NCBI RefSeq assembly: GCF_002934265.1
Contig: NZ_PTIX01000001.1
Span: 310,001 to 374,000, forward strand
Direction of reading: 5' to 3'
Origin: Actinokineospora auranticolor
GTDB taxonomy: Bacteria > Actinomycetota > Actinomycetes > Mycobacteriales > Pseudonocardiaceae
DNA: 64,000 bases
Shown here: piece by piece, positions 42,256 through 51,420 of the stretch
Numbering within the stretch: position 1 is the first letter of the stretch
Layout: every line of letters begins with the position of its first letter
Translations under genes and position numbers: made by a program
Notes under the pieces: generated by a model
The model's input: only the letters and a program-made list of their open reading frames with translations
Told to the model about the DNA's origin: nothing
Database searches by the model: none

Positions 42256-43760
42256 GCGCGCAAACCGATCCGGCTCAGCACAGCTCGAAGCGACTCCACC
42301 GGGCTGTCCACTCCGGCCTGTGTGCGCCACGCGACGAAACCGTCGGGGCGGACAAGGACGGCGCCGGACGGGGTCACGCCGTAGGTGGCGGACCAGTCCG
42401 GGATCGGCGGTTGGTGGATCTGGAGCCGCAGGGACTCGGCTGCTTCCCACCAGGGTGCTGCGTCGGGGCCGACGACGAGGGTGAACCCCGGGCCGTAGTG
42501 GTCCAGAGTGGACTCTCCGTGGCCGAGGTTCACGTGCGGGGCGCGGGTTCCGGGGGTCGCGGTGAGGTGGTGCGGGTCCAGGAATGGTGTGTCCGTCGCG
42601 GATCGTTCCTCGATGACAGCGGCCGAGTGGTAGCGGTAGCCGAACATGACGGCGTTGTCGTCGTGGATCCGGGGCTCGGTGTCGCCGTCGAACCACCGGC
42701 GCAGGCGGGCCAGCGCCTGGTCCATGGTGTGCAGGGCGACCGGGCGGCGTTCCTGCTCGTAGGTGTCCAGCAGGGCCGGGTCGGCCTCGCCGCGCAGGAC
42801 CGCGGCGAGCTTCCACGCGAGGTTGTGCGCGTCGTGGATGCCGGTGTTGCCGCCGAAGCCGCCGGTCGGGGGCATGACGTGGGCGGCGTCGCCGACCAGG
42901 AACACGCGCCCTTCGCGGAAGCGGTCGGCGACCAGGGCAGCCGACTGCCAGGGCAGGGCGTCGACGAGGTCGACCTGCGCGTCAGCGCGGCCCAGTGCGG
43001 CTTTGATCAACTCGACGCATCGGTGCTCCGGTAACCCTTGGCTGTCGCACGGCACGGTCATCATCCACAGTCCGTTGGCGCGCGGGATCAACGTTGCGCC
43101 GGTGTCCGTGATGATGCACGCCGTGACCTGCCTGCCGCGCAGTTGCGGCGCCACGTCCGTCTTGAACAGCACGCTCATCCGGTGCTCCAGCACGCCTGGG
43201 CCGCTACGCCCGATGCGCAACGTGTCCCGGATCCGGCTTCGCGTGCCGTCGGCGGCGACGAGGTAGCGGGCGTGCACGGTGTGGCGCGCACCGTTGCTCC
43301 GGTCCTCGACGACCGCGCGCACCCCGTCGGCGTCCTGCTGCCACTGGATGAGTTCGGTGCCGAAGCGCGTCTCGGCACCGGCCCGGACGGCGTGGTCGCG
43401 CAGGACCGGTTCGAGCTGGTCCTGGTCGCAGGTCGTGTGGGTGCTCGGGCTGAACGCGGAGATGTCCGCGTCCCACGGCGTCGGCAGCCAGTTCACCTCG
43501 TCCGCGGCGAAGTTCGCCGCGCGGCCGACACCGCCGAGGCGCTGGTGCTCGGTCGCGGCCCCGGCGATGGCGGACTCGGCACCCGCGCTCCGGTACAGCT
43601 CCATCGACCGCGCGGAGACGCCGCGGAAGCGGAAGTGCCGGGACGTGTCCGGGTGCCGTTCGACCACCAGGCAGGCGACGCCGTGGTGGCTGAGGAACAC
43701 GGCGGTGGACAGGCCGTTGAGGCTGCCGCCCACCACCAGGACGTCGGTCGTGAGTTCCAC
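42252..43760 (-). CDS. FAD-dependent aromatic monooxygenase
   Basis: 502 residues of the PHBH/PheA-type flavin hydroxylases. VLVVGGSLNGLSTAVFLSHHG binds the ADP of FAD, and VFLVGDAAHVMPPTGGFGGNTG (about residues 285-306) is the second FAD motif. A C-terminal thioredoxin-like extension is present, as in the polyketide hydroxylases. GTG 43760. It is divergent from a MarR gene with paired operators between them, so it is probably induced by an aromatic ligand. Confidence 0.9.
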   Translation of the reverse strand: MELTTDVLVVGGSLNGLSTAVFLSHHGVACLVVERHPDTSRHFRFRGVSARSMELYRSAGAESAIAGAATEHQRLGGVGRAANFAADEVNWLPTPWDADISAFSPSTHTTCDQDQLEPVLRDHAVRAGAETRFGTELIQWQQDADGVRAVVEDRSNGARHTVHARYLVAADGTRSRIRDTLRIGRSGPGVLEHRMSVLFKTDVAPQLRGRQVTACIITDTGATLIPRANGLWMMTVPCDSQGLPEHRCVELIKAALGRADAQVDLVDALPWQSAALVADRFREGRVFLVGDAAHVMPPTGGFGGNTGIHDAHNLAWKLAAVLRGEADPALLDTYEQERRPVALHTMDQALARLRRWFDGDTEPRIHDDNAVMFGYRYHSAAVIEERSATDTPFLDPHHLTATPGTRAPHVNLGHGESTLDHYGPGFTLVVGPDAAPWWEAAESLRLQIHQPPIPDWSATYGVTPSGAVLVRPDGFVAWRTQAGVDSPVESLRAVLSRIGLRA

Positions 43761-43773
43761 CGTTCCCCCTTAG

Positions 43774-43804
43774 TTCATTGCTATGAATCATTCACTGCCA
43801 TGAA
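43774..43804. promoter_or_regulatory. Paired MarR operators
   Basis: TTCATTGCTATGAA (43774-43787) and TTCACTGCCATGAA (43791-43804) are two palindromic 14-mers with consensus TTCAYTGCYATGAA, 17 bases apart. They lie between the monooxygenase start and the MarR start. A TATACA -10 box for the MarR gene abuts the second site, so binding would block it. Confidence 0.8.
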
Positions 43805-43832
43805 CTATACACGGTGGCCTATCGTTGTGCGC

Positions 43833-44285
43833 ATGACCGCTTTCCTGCTCGCCCAGCTCGGCGCCCACGCGGCCGACCGCTTCGCCGAGCGCATCGCGCC
43901 GCTGGACCTGGCGCCGCGGCACGTGGGCCTGTTGCGCTGGATCGCGGCCCACCCGGGTGCGAGCCAGCGGGAGATCGCCGCGGCCTTCGGCGTGCAGCCG
44001 AGCCGCGTCGTCGTGCTGGTCGACGAGTTGGAGCGGCGGGATCTCGTGCAGCGGCACCAGGACCCGGGGGATCGGCGGAGTCGGAGCGTGCGGCTCACGG
44101 AGCGGGGGGAGCGGATGCTGGCCGAGGTGGGGCGGGTGTTCCTCGCGCACCAAGCGGACCTGCTCGCGGCGCTGACCGAGGAGGAGAGCGCGGTGCTGGG
44201 GGAGTTGCTGGGGAAGGTGGCGGCGGCGCGGGGGCTGACCGACGGGGTGCACCCGGGGCACGCGGCGGCCGACTCCGGGGCGTGA
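43833..44285 (+). CDS. MarR-family regulator (monooxygenase repressor)
   Basis: 150 residues from ATG 43833 (MTAFLLAQLGAHAADRF). The winged helix-turn-helix is GASQREIAAAFGVQPSRVVVLVDELERRDLVQRHQDPGDRRSR. ATG 43800 is in frame, but it overlaps the second operator and lies upstream of the -10 box, so I favour 43833. It probably represses itself and the divergent monooxygenase. Confidence 0.87.
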   Translation: MTAFLLAQLGAHAADRFAERIAPLDLAPRHVGLLRWIAAHPGASQREIAAAFGVQPSRVVVLVDELERRDLVQRHQDPGDRRSRSVRLTERGERMLAEVGRVFLAHQADLLAALTEEESAVLGELLGKVAAARGLTDGVHPGHAAADSGA

Positions 44286-44288
44286 GTA

Positions 44289-44378
44289 GATCTTGGTGAC
44301 GCCTCCGGCCCCCGGAATCCATGCTACTGGGAGGGGCCGACAGTCCGGAACGAAGACGATCAAGCCTGTGGACAACTC
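44289..44378 (-). repeat. ~90-bp dispersed repeat, copy 5
   Basis: The reverse complement carries TTGTCCACAGGCTTGATCGT, GTAGCATGGATTCCGGGGGC and GGAGGCGTCACC. It lies directly after the MarR stop, 6.5 kb from the other four copies. Confidence 0.85.
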
Positions 44379-44380
44379 GG

Positions 44381-44700
44381 GTCCGAGCCGAGCCGAGCTG
44401 GGTCGAGCCGGGTCGAGTTGAGTTGAGCCGAGTTGAGCCGAGTTGAGTTGAGCGGCGCAGGGGCGGTCTGGCCGGGCCGGGCCGAGTTGAGCTGGGCGGG
44501 GCAGGGCAGGGCAGGGCCGAGTCAAGTTGAGCTGGGCTGGGCAGGGCAGGGCAGAGTCGGGCCGGGCCGAGCAGGGGCAGGGTCGAGCGGGCACGGCCGC
44601 GCAGGGGCGGTCTGGCAGGGCGGGGTCATGAGGAGTTGGGCGGGGTCGGGCGGAGTCGGGCGGGGCATGCGGTGTGGGCGGGTCGGGCGGGTCGGGTGGC
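44381..44700. repeat. Pentamer satellite, G-rich
   Basis: About 300 bases with a regular 5-base period on the + strand. A GAGCC/GAGTT block comes first, then GGGCC and GGCAG blocks, then GGCGG/GTCGG-type units, with extreme purine bias and many GGG runs. No stable protein frame. It separates two MarR operons. Confidence 0.85.
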
Positions 44701-44705
44701 GCTGG

Positions 44706-45158
44706 TCAGGCGTCGTCGGCGCGTAGGGAGCGGATCATGCTCCGCAGGATTCGGGACGCGGCCGATCGCTCGGCGTCGGTCATGTCCGCCAGCATCCTGA
44801 CCTCGACGGAGCGGACCGCGACGGTGGCCTTCTCCAGGCTTCGGCGTCCGCGCGGTGTGAGTCGCGTCGGAAGGACCTTGCCGACCGGGGCCGCCGCGGG
44901 TCTGGTCACGTAGCCGTCTCGTTCCAGGGCTTGGAGCAGGACGTTCATCGTCTGCCTGGTCACGAACGCGCCCCGCGCGAGGTCGGAGTTGGACAAGCCC
45001 GGTCGTTGTGCCAGCAGTTCGAGGCAGGAGTAGTGCGTCACGTTCATCCCGAGCGGCCTCAGCACCTCCTCCATCGCCACGCGCAGGGCGCTCGACGCCT
45101 CCTTCAGCAGGTAGCCCAGGGACGTGTCCAGGTCGATGCCCGCGCCGTCTTGACTCAT
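44706..45158 (-). CDS. MarR-family regulator
   Basis: 150 residues from ATG 45158. The DNA-binding part is GLSNSDLARGAFVTRQTMNVLLQALERDGYVTR with the wing VGKVLPTRLTPRGR. The start codon lies at the edge of a TGTCA-N6-TGACA palindrome, and a second copy covers the start of the divergent VOC gene. It should repress both. Confidence 0.87.
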   Translation of the reverse strand: MSQDGAGIDLDTSLGYLLKEASSALRVAMEEVLRPLGMNVTHYSCLELLAQRPGLSNSDLARGAFVTRQTMNVLLQALERDGYVTRPAAAPVGKVLPTRLTPRGRRSLEKATVAVRSVEVRMLADMTDAERSAASRILRSMIRSLRADDA

Positions 45159-45201
45159 GTCAGCATTCTGACATAGCTTGGTCTGTGTCAGAAGACTGAC
45201 A
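45158..45201. promoter_or_regulatory. Paired operators TGTCA-N6-TGACA
   Basis: TGTCAGCATTCTGACA (45158-45173) and TGTCAGAAGACTGACA (45186-45201), 28 bases apart, fill the gap between the divergent MarR and VOC genes. Both are perfect 5-bp palindromes. Confidence 0.85.
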
Positions 45202-45221
45202 TGAAAGAGAGGATGCCCGCG

Positions 45222-45590
45222 ATGCCCGTCACCGGACCCGACTTCATCTCCCTGCAAGCCCGCGACCTCGACGCCTCACGCGCGTTCTACGAGCGGTACC
45301 TCGGCCTCGTCCGCTCGCCGGTCGGACCGCCGCACGCCGTCGTCTTCGACACGAAGCCGATCGCGTTCGCGCTCCGCGACGTCGTCCCCGGTACCGACCT
45401 CGACTCCGCCGCCCACCCCGGGGTCGGCGCCGCGATCTGGTTGCGCGCCACGGACGTCCAGGCCATCCATGACGCTCTCGCCGCCGACGGCCACGCCATC
45501 GTCGCCGAGCCGATCGACGGCCCCTTCGGCCGGACGTTCACCTTCGCCGACCCCGACGGCTACCGGATCACCCTCCACGACCGCGCCTGA
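45222..45590 (+). CDS. VOC/glyoxalase-family protein
   Basis: 122 residues with the beta-alpha-beta-beta-beta VOC fold: FISLQARDLDASRAFYERYLGL at the N-terminus and GRTFTFADPDGYRITLHDRA at the end. It may be a dioxygenase, a lyase or a binding-type resistance protein. ATG 45222 lies nine bases after AGAGAGG; ATG 45201 and ATG 45213 are alternatives, the former inside an operator. Confidence 0.82.
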   Translation: MPVTGPDFISLQARDLDASRAFYERYLGLVRSPVGPPHAVVFDTKPIAFALRDVVPGTDLDSAAHPGVGAAIWLRATDVQAIHDALAADGHAIVAEPIDGPFGRTFTFADPDGYRITLHDRA

Positions 45591-45601
45591 CCGGCGGTCG
45601 C

Positions 45602-46795
45602 TCAGTCCCAGGTGAGGGGGAAGCGGGCCGGCCCCCGGGTGGAGACGCCGCGCTTCCAGTCGATGGGGGCGTCGGCGGCGCGGAGGCCGGGTAGGCGTCG
45701 GAGGAGGGTGCCCAGGGCCACCTGCAGTTCCATCCGGGCCAAGGGGGCGCCCAGGCAGTGGTGGGGGCCGTGGCCGAAGCCGACGTGACCGGTGCCCGCC
45801 CGGGTGAGGTCCAGGTGGTCGGCGTCCGGGTAGACCGACTCGTCGCGGTTGGCGGAGGTCAGGGCGGGGAGGACGGCCTCGCCCGCGCGGACCAGGACGC
45901 CGCCCAGTTCGACGTCTTCCGTGGCGTAGCGGGGGATCCCGCCGCCGACGCCGAGGGGGACGAACCGCATGAGCTCCTCGACGGCCTGGGGGAGCAGAGC
46001 GGGGTCGGCGCGCAGTTTCGCCAGCTCCTCGGGGTGGTCCAAGAGGACGTAGACGAAGTTGGGGATCTGCGACGCGGTTGTCTCGTGGCCCGCGATCAGC
46101 AGGCCCATGGCCAGCGAGACGAGTTCGTCCTCGGACAACCGGTCCTCTTCGTCCCGTGCGACGACCAGGGCGCCGATGAGGTCGTCGGTCGGGGTTTCGC
46201 GGCGTTGGGCGATCAGGCCCGCCATGTACGCCATCATCCGGTCGGTGTGGTCGCGGACCTCGTCCGGCGTGTACTTCGTCGTCGACAGGAAGGCGTCGGA
46301 CCAGACGCGGAAATCGACGCGGTCCTCGAAGGGGACGCCGAGGAGTTCGCAGATCACCGTGATCGGCAGGGGGAGCGCGAACAGGTCCACCAGGTCGGCG
46401 GGCGGACCGGTGGCGATCATCTCGTCGACCAGCCGGTCGGCGATCTCCTGCGCGCGCGGGCGCAACTGCTCGACGCGGCGGACGGTGAACGCCTTCATGA
46501 CCAGCCTGCGGAGGCGGGTGTGGTCGGGCGGGTCGAGGCTCAGGATGCTGCCGGGCGGGTTGAGGTGCGGGCGCAGCCGGGGCTCGTCGCGGCCCGCGCT
46601 CGCGGCGCGGCTGAAGCGCGGGTCGCCGAGGACCGTCTTGACGTCCTCGTAGCGCGTGGCCATCCAGGCGGGTTCGCCGTAGGGGAGGCGGACGCGGATC
46701 AGCGGGTGCTCGGCGCGCAGCCGGTCGAACAGCGGCTCGGGGTCCAGCCGCTCGGGTTCGCTGAACGGGTAGGTCACGGGGTTGGTCATCGTCAT
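45602..46795 (-). CDS. Cytochrome P450
   Basis: 397 residues, a bacterial class I P450. The I-helix motif is GLLIAGHETTASQIP, the K-helix ExxR is EELMR, and the heme loop is FGHGPHHCLGAPLAR with the Cys near residue 347. Substrate unknown. No ferredoxin or reductase gene is adjacent. It is divergent from a TetR gene. Confidence 0.93.
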   Translation of the reverse strand: MTMTNPVTYPFSEPERLDPEPLFDRLRAEHPLIRVRLPYGEPAWMATRYEDVKTVLGDPRFSRAASAGRDEPRLRPHLNPPGSILSLDPPDHTRLRRLVMKAFTVRRVEQLRPRAQEIADRLVDEMIATGPPADLVDLFALPLPITVICELLGVPFEDRVDFRVWSDAFLSTTKYTPDEVRDHTDRMMAYMAGLIAQRRETPTDDLIGALVVARDEEDRLSEDELVSLAMGLLIAGHETTASQIPNFVYVLLDHPEELAKLRADPALLPQAVEELMRFVPLGVGGGIPRYATEDVELGGVLVRAGEAVLPALTSANRDESVYPDADHLDLTRAGTGHVGFGHGPHHCLGAPLARMELQVALGTLLRRLPGLRAADAPIDWKRGVSTRGPARFPLTWD

Positions 46796-46934
46796 GGTGA
46801 CTCCTCGCCACGTGGAGACTTGTCCGTTTGGTTACGTTCAGTACTCAGACGGTTGTCTTAGGCCACCATAGCGCGGTTACCCCCACCGGCGTCTTGCGGC
46901 GGTTTCGGCCCACGCTCGCCCCGGGAGGGCCAAG

Positions 46935-47639
46935 ATGACCGACATGAGCACCGAGACAATGGCGTCGACACGGGGTTCGGTGAGCGCCATGGACGGACGT
47001 CCCTCGCCGCGCCGCGGCCAAGCCGAGGCGACCCGCGCGCTGCTGCTGCGCACCGCCGAGCGCCTGTACGCCGAGCGTGGCCTGGCCCAGGTCTCCAACC
47101 GCCAGATCGTCGAGGCGGCCGGGCAGGCCAACAACTCCGCCCTCACCTACCACGTGGGCACGCGGACCGACCTCATCCACGCCATCACCCACGCGCACGG
47201 CCAGCCGATCGCGCACCGCACCAGCGAGATGGTGCGCGCCGCCCGCGGCAGCGCCGACCCGCGCGTGCACGTGGCGAGCCTGGTGCTGCCGTACACCGAG
47301 CACCTGGCCACCCTCGGCACGCCGAGCCACTACGCGCGGTTCACGGCCCAGGTCACCGCCGACCCGGCGTTCGCGGGCGGCATCCTGGCCGACCCGCTGC
47401 TGGCCCCCCACTTCCAGGAGGGGTTGACCGCCGTCTGGTCGCACGTGCCGGACCTGCCCCCGGCCGAGGCCGCTCTCCGCAGCCAAACCGCCCGACTGGC
47501 GATCATCCACACGTGCGCGGAACAGGAGCGAACCGCCGCCGAAACCGGCACCCCCGCCGACTGGCTCCTCATCGGTCACGCCCTCACGGACGCCGTGACC
47601 GGCCTTCTCCTCGCCCCCCGGCACACCCCGGGAACCTGA
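46935..47639 (+). CDS. TetR-family regulator
   Basis: 234 residues. The N-terminal helix-turn-helix is LLLRTAERLYAERGLAQVSNRQIVEAAGQANNSALTYHVGTR. The variable C-terminal domain has a helical ligand pocket. Later ATGs (46944, 46959, 46989) are possible starts because the first ~25 residues look unstructured. The divergent P450 gene is the likely target. Confidence 0.85.
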   Translation: MTDMSTETMASTRGSVSAMDGRPSPRRGQAEATRALLLRTAERLYAERGLAQVSNRQIVEAAGQANNSALTYHVGTRTDLIHAITHAHGQPIAHRTSEMVRAARGSADPRVHVASLVLPYTEHLATLGTPSHYARFTAQVTADPAFAGGILADPLLAPHFQEGLTAVWSHVPDLPPAEAALRSQTARLAIIHTCAEQERTAAETGTPADWLLIGHALTDAVTGLLLAPRHTPGT

Positions 47640-47714
47640 CCCGATCGCACCCGCGCGATCCGCGCCGCGGTGGTGGACGCGGCAGCGGCGTGCGCTGGGT
47701 TTCAGCGGGTGTGG

Positions 47715-48014
47715 CTAGGCCTCTTCGGTGCGGGTCCAGGTGACGACGAGTTCCTTGCGCTGCCCGAACCGCTCCAGGTGGGAGCCCAGGACGTGCTCGA
47801 CGCGGGCGATGCCCTCGGGGTCGGTGCCGGTGGCGGTGAGGGTCAGGACGCCGTCGCCGATGATGACCTGGCCGGTGGTGTCGGCGATGGTGGTGGTCGA
47901 GGTGGGGCCGTCGGTGCTGAACTCGATCTTGCGGCTCAGGTGGGCGACCAGCTGCTTGGCGTAGCGCTCCGGGCTGTCGGTGGCGACGTCGGCGCGTGAG
48001 GTGTAGGTCGGCAA
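47715..48014 (-). CDS. DUF2218 protein
   Basis: 99 residues: ADVATDSPERYAKQLVAHLSRKIEF and LARVEHVLGSHLERFGQR-type sequence match DUF2218, a small alpha/beta family of unknown role often seen near metal or siderophore genes. I chose TTG 48014 because CTGGAGGAC precedes it; the longer frame upstream is not conserved-looking. Confidence 0.75.
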   Translation of the reverse strand: MPTYTSRADVATDSPERYAKQLVAHLSRKIEFSTDGPTSTTTIADTTGQVIIGDGVLTLTATGTDPEGIARVEHVLGSHLERFGQRKELVVTWTRTEEA

Positions 48015-48146
48015 GGGGATGTCCTCCAGGCATGGCGGATGGGCTTGTTCGTTCAGCTTCACCAGGTTTAGGTGAAACCTCAACCAACCCGGCCTGTGGC
48101 TTGGGTCATACGGATCGTGCACCGACCGCGCGGAAGCCGCACGCGG

Positions 48147-50552
48147 TCACGGTGTGCCGATCGCGGTAAGAGGGTCGGTCCTGGCTGCCCGGCGCGCGGG
48201 CCAGAGCGCGGCTACTACGGCGAGCACGACCATCCCGGCCAAGGACAGCGCGATGACGCCGTAGGGGACGGTGAGATCCCACAAGCGTTGACCGAACATC
48301 GCGTGCTGCAGAACGGCCCCCACGACCAGACCGACCACAACCCCCAGCAAGGCGCCGAAGAGCGAGATGACAACGCTTTCCGCGCGGACGGTGTCCCGGA
48401 CCAGCGATCGCCGGGCGCCGACAGCGCGCAGGACCCCGATCTCCCGCGCGCGCTCCATGACCGACAGCGCCAACGTGTTCACCACGCCGAACACGGCGAT
48501 CACGACGGCCAGGCCGAACATCGCGTACATCAGCGCGAACGCGGCCCGCTGGGCGGCGATGCCCTGGGCAGCCAAGCCCTCCCGGTCGGTCACGGTCACG
48601 TCCGGGCGCCCGGCGAACGCCGCCGTGACACCAGCCCGCGCCGCCGCCGGGTCGGGGCCGGTGGCGTAGATGGAGGTCTGCCGGTCGCGGATGGACCGGG
48701 GGGCCAGCGCGACGTCGTAGTAGATGCTCGCCTGCAACTCCGTCGCGTCGTAGATGCCCACTACGGGACGGGAAACCGGATGCTCCGAGACGAGCGTCAC
48801 GACGTCCCCGAGGCCGAGTCCCAGCATGTCCGCCTGGTTCCGCGAAATGACCAGGCCCGCCCGTAGATCCGCCACCCCGGCGGTGATCCTCGGCGTGAGC
48901 ACCGTGCCCAGCGCGTCCGGTTCGATCGCCGACGCCTTCCGCTCCGTCTCCCCACCCGCGTACCGGACGCCGACGACCACCTCCCGGCTCGCCGCGACCG
49001 CGGACACCCCCGGGGCCGACGCCACCGCGGCGAGATCGCGGGGCGTCAGCACCGCGCCGGGAGCGGGCTGCGCGACCGTCGTCGACGGCGGCACGGTGGC
49101 CAGGGTCGTCGACGCGATCAGGTCCGTGAACGTCGCGCCGACCGTGCCGAACGCGACGACCAGCCCCAGGCCGACGGTGATCGCCGACGCCGTGCTCGCG
49201 GTCCGGCGCGGGTCGCGGGCGGCGGCGCGCACCCCCAACCGCCACGCCGGACGACCCCGCGCGGGCAAGCGCCGGAACAACGCCGATGCCATCACCGGAG
49301 CCAGCAACAGCACCCCCGTCGCCCCCACGAGCGCCGCTCCGATCCCCACGAGCCGAGGCAGCGTCTCCGCGCTCGGGTCCGCCGTCGCCACCACCGCCAC
49401 CACCGCGGTAGCCACCAGCGCGAGCCCCACCACCGTCCGCCCGAGCACGACGCGCGTCGGCTCCACGGCGTCCGTGCGCAGCGCCGCCACCGGAGGCACC
49501 TTCGCCGCCCGACGCGCTGCCCCGTGCGCCGCCGCCACCGTCACCAGCAGAGCGAGCCCGTATCCCAGGGCGATCGCGGTGAACGACACCGAGTAGGTCA
49601 TGTCGTCACCCGGGCGCATGGCCGCCAGCACCAGTGGACCGAGACCCACCCCGAGCCCGCAGCCGACCGTGCCACCGGCGAGACCGAGCACCACCGCCTC
49701 GCCCACCACCGCCATCCGCACCTGGCGGCGCTTCGCCCCGACTGCGCGCAGCAGGGCGAACTGGCGGGTCCGCTGCGTGATCAGGATCGTGAACGCGTTG
49801 GCGATGACGAACAGGCCGACCAGCAACGCGACCACCGCGAACGGCAGCAGCGTCGCCCGCAGGTCCGCCGCGTCCTCTCGGGCCTGCGCCCGCCCGGCTT
49901 CCGCCACGTCGGCGCCCGCGCGGACCGCGGCACCCGGCGCCGCCTGCCGCACCCGCTCCAGGTCCAACCCGGGCCCGGTCAGTTCCACGCGGTTGACTTC
50001 GCCCAGCAGCACACCTGGACCGTCGAACGCGACCGCGGGTTCGGGGTCCTCGTCGCGCGGCCCGAGCGGCGTGTAGTCGAACACGCCGGACACCTCGAAG
50101 ACCCGACGGCGTCCCTCCGACAGCAGCACCTCGACCTTCGCGCCGACCGCCACCCCGAGGGACCGGTCGACCGCCACCTGCTCGGGCCCCACCGGGCGCC
50201 GACCGGCTGGCAGGTGGAACCGCGGCGAGTCCGACCACGTCGTGCCTGCCTGGTCCAGCGCGGTCTTCGTCGATATCAGCTTCCCGTCGCGCCCCAGCGG
50301 CCCCGCGCGCCCGACCACCACCTCGTCTACCCGCACCACCCCCGGCAGCGCCCGCAACGCGTCGGTGGCCACCGGCCCACGCACGACGGCACCCACGTCG
50401 TCGCGCGTCGTGGCACCCGCCAGCGTGGTCGCCACCGAGTCCGACACCACCCAACTCGCCACCGCGGCCGCGACCCCTAGCGCGATGGACAGCAACGTCA
50501 CGACCAGCCTGCCGCGGTGGGACAGCAGGTCCCGCACCATCGCCTTGCGCAT
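48147..50552 (-). CDS. FtsX-type ABC transporter permease (module 1)
   Basis: 801 residues with two FtsX/MacB permease domains. After an N-terminal helix there is a large extracytoplasmic loop, then three helices (about residues 250-390), a second loop and three C-terminal helices. Conserved [13 protein letters not shown] and [15 protein letters not shown] segments precede the helices. ATG 50552 overlaps the ATPase stop by one base. It likely exports or extracts a peptide or lipid and is probably controlled by the divergent kinase/regulator pair. Confidence 0.88.
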   Translation of the reverse strand: MRKAMVRDLLSHRGRLVVTLLSIALGVAAAVASWVVSDSVATTLAGATTRDDVGAVVRGPVATDALRALPGVVRVDEVVVGRAGPLGRDGKLISTKTALDQAGTTWSDSPRFHLPAGRRPVGPEQVAVDRSLGVAVGAKVEVLLSEGRRRVFEVSGVFDYTPLGPRDEDPEPAVAFDGPGVLLGEVNRVELTGPGLDLERVRQAAPGAAVRAGADVAEAGRAQAREDAADLRATLLPFAVVALLVGLFVIANAFTILITQRTRQFALLRAVGAKRRQVRMAVVGEAVVLGLAGGTVGCGLGVGLGPLVLAAMRPGDDMTYSVSFTAIALGYGLALLVTVAAAHGAARRAAKVPPVAALRTDAVEPTRVVLGRTVVGLALVATAVVAVVATADPSAETLPRLVGIGAALVGATGVLLLAPVMASALFRRLPARGRPAWRLGVRAAARDPRRTASTASAITVGLGLVVAFGTVGATFTDLIASTTLATVPPSTTVAQPAPGAVLTPRDLAAVASAPGVSAVAASREVVVGVRYAGGETERKASAIEPDALGTVLTPRITAGVADLRAGLVISRNQADMLGLGLGDVVTLVSEHPVSRPVVGIYDATELQASIYYDVALAPRSIRDRQTSIYATGPDPAAARAGVTAAFAGRPDVTVTDREGLAAQGIAAQRAAFALMYAMFGLAVVIAVFGVVNTLALSVMERAREIGVLRAVGARRSLVRDTVRAESVVISLFGALLGVVVGLVVGAVLQHAMFGQRLWDLTVPYGVIALSLAGMVVLAVVAALWPARRAARTDPLTAIGTP

Positions 50553-51289
50553 CAGCGCCGCTCCAAGGCGCGCATGCGGTCGATGACGTCGTCGGGGGAG
50601 GGCGCGCGCAGTTCGTCCACGACGCGACCGTCGGCGAGCAGCACCACCCGGTCGGCGTACCCCGCCGCCACCGGGTCGTGGGTGACCATGACCAGCGTCT
50701 GCCCCAGCGCGTCGACGCTGCCGCGCAGGAACCGCAGCAACTCGCCCGAGGTCGCCGAGTCGAGCGCCCCGGTCGGCTCGTCGGCGAACACCACGTCCGG
50801 GCGGGTGACCAGGGCGCGGGCACAGGCCACCCGCTGCTGCTGCCCACCGGAGAGCTGGCTCGGCCGGTGCCGGACGCGGTCCGCCAAGCGCAGCGTCCGG
50901 ATCACCCGGTCCAGCGTCTCCTGATCGGGCGAGCGGCCCGCCAGGTCGAGGGGGAGGGTGATGTTCTCCAGCGCGTTGAGCGTGGGCAGCAGGTTGAACG
51001 ACTGGAAGACGAAGCCGACCCGGTCGCGGCGCAGATCGGTGAGTCGGTCGTCGGGCAGACCGGTCAACTCGGTGTCACCCAGCCAGACCCGGCCCGCGCT
51101 CGGGCGGTCGAGCCCGGCGGCGCAGTGCACCAGGGTCGACTTGCCGGAGCCCGAGGGGCCCATGATCGCGGTGAACCGGCCGCGTTCGAACGCGACGTCC
51201 ACGTCGTCGAGCGCGACGACCTCGGCGTCACCGCCGCCGTAGCGCTTGGTCAGGCCCGCCACCCGGACGGCGGCCGTGTGTCCATCCAT
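50552..51289 (-). CDS. ABC transporter ATPase (module 1)
   Basis: About 245 residues, LolD/MacB type. Walker [11 protein letters not shown]-loop [16 protein letters not shown], signature [15 protein letters not shown], Walker [13 protein letters not shown] and H-loop VMVTHDP are all intact. The start is ATG 51289 or GTG 51295. It forms a complex with the permease that overlaps its stop. Confidence 0.93.
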   Translation of the reverse strand: MDGHTAAVRVAGLTKRYGGGDAEVVALDDVDVAFERGRFTAIMGPSGSGKSTLVHCAAGLDRPSAGRVWLGDTELTGLPDDRLTDLRRDRVGFVFQSFNLLPTLNALENITLPLDLAGRSPDQETLDRVIRTLRLADRVRHRPSQLSGGQQQRVACARALVTRPDVVFADEPTGALDSATSGELLRFLRGSVDALGQTLVMVTHDPVAAGYADRVVLLADGRVVDELRAPSPDDVIDRMRALERR

Positions 51290-51420
51290 GATCACCAGCG
51301 TGGTCGGCGGTCGGGGCGGGCGCGTCGGCCGGACGTCGACGGTCGCGGTATCGAAAGTGACGGCCCGGGCCCTACCGGGGACGGATGTCGGCCGGTCCGC
51401 CGATCACTAGCCTGGGCGCC

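Noticed and set aside
44381..44700. CRISPR array
   Set aside because: The periodicity is five bases with no spacers of ~30 bases and no cas genes; it is a simple satellite. No CRISPR array was seen anywhere in the window.
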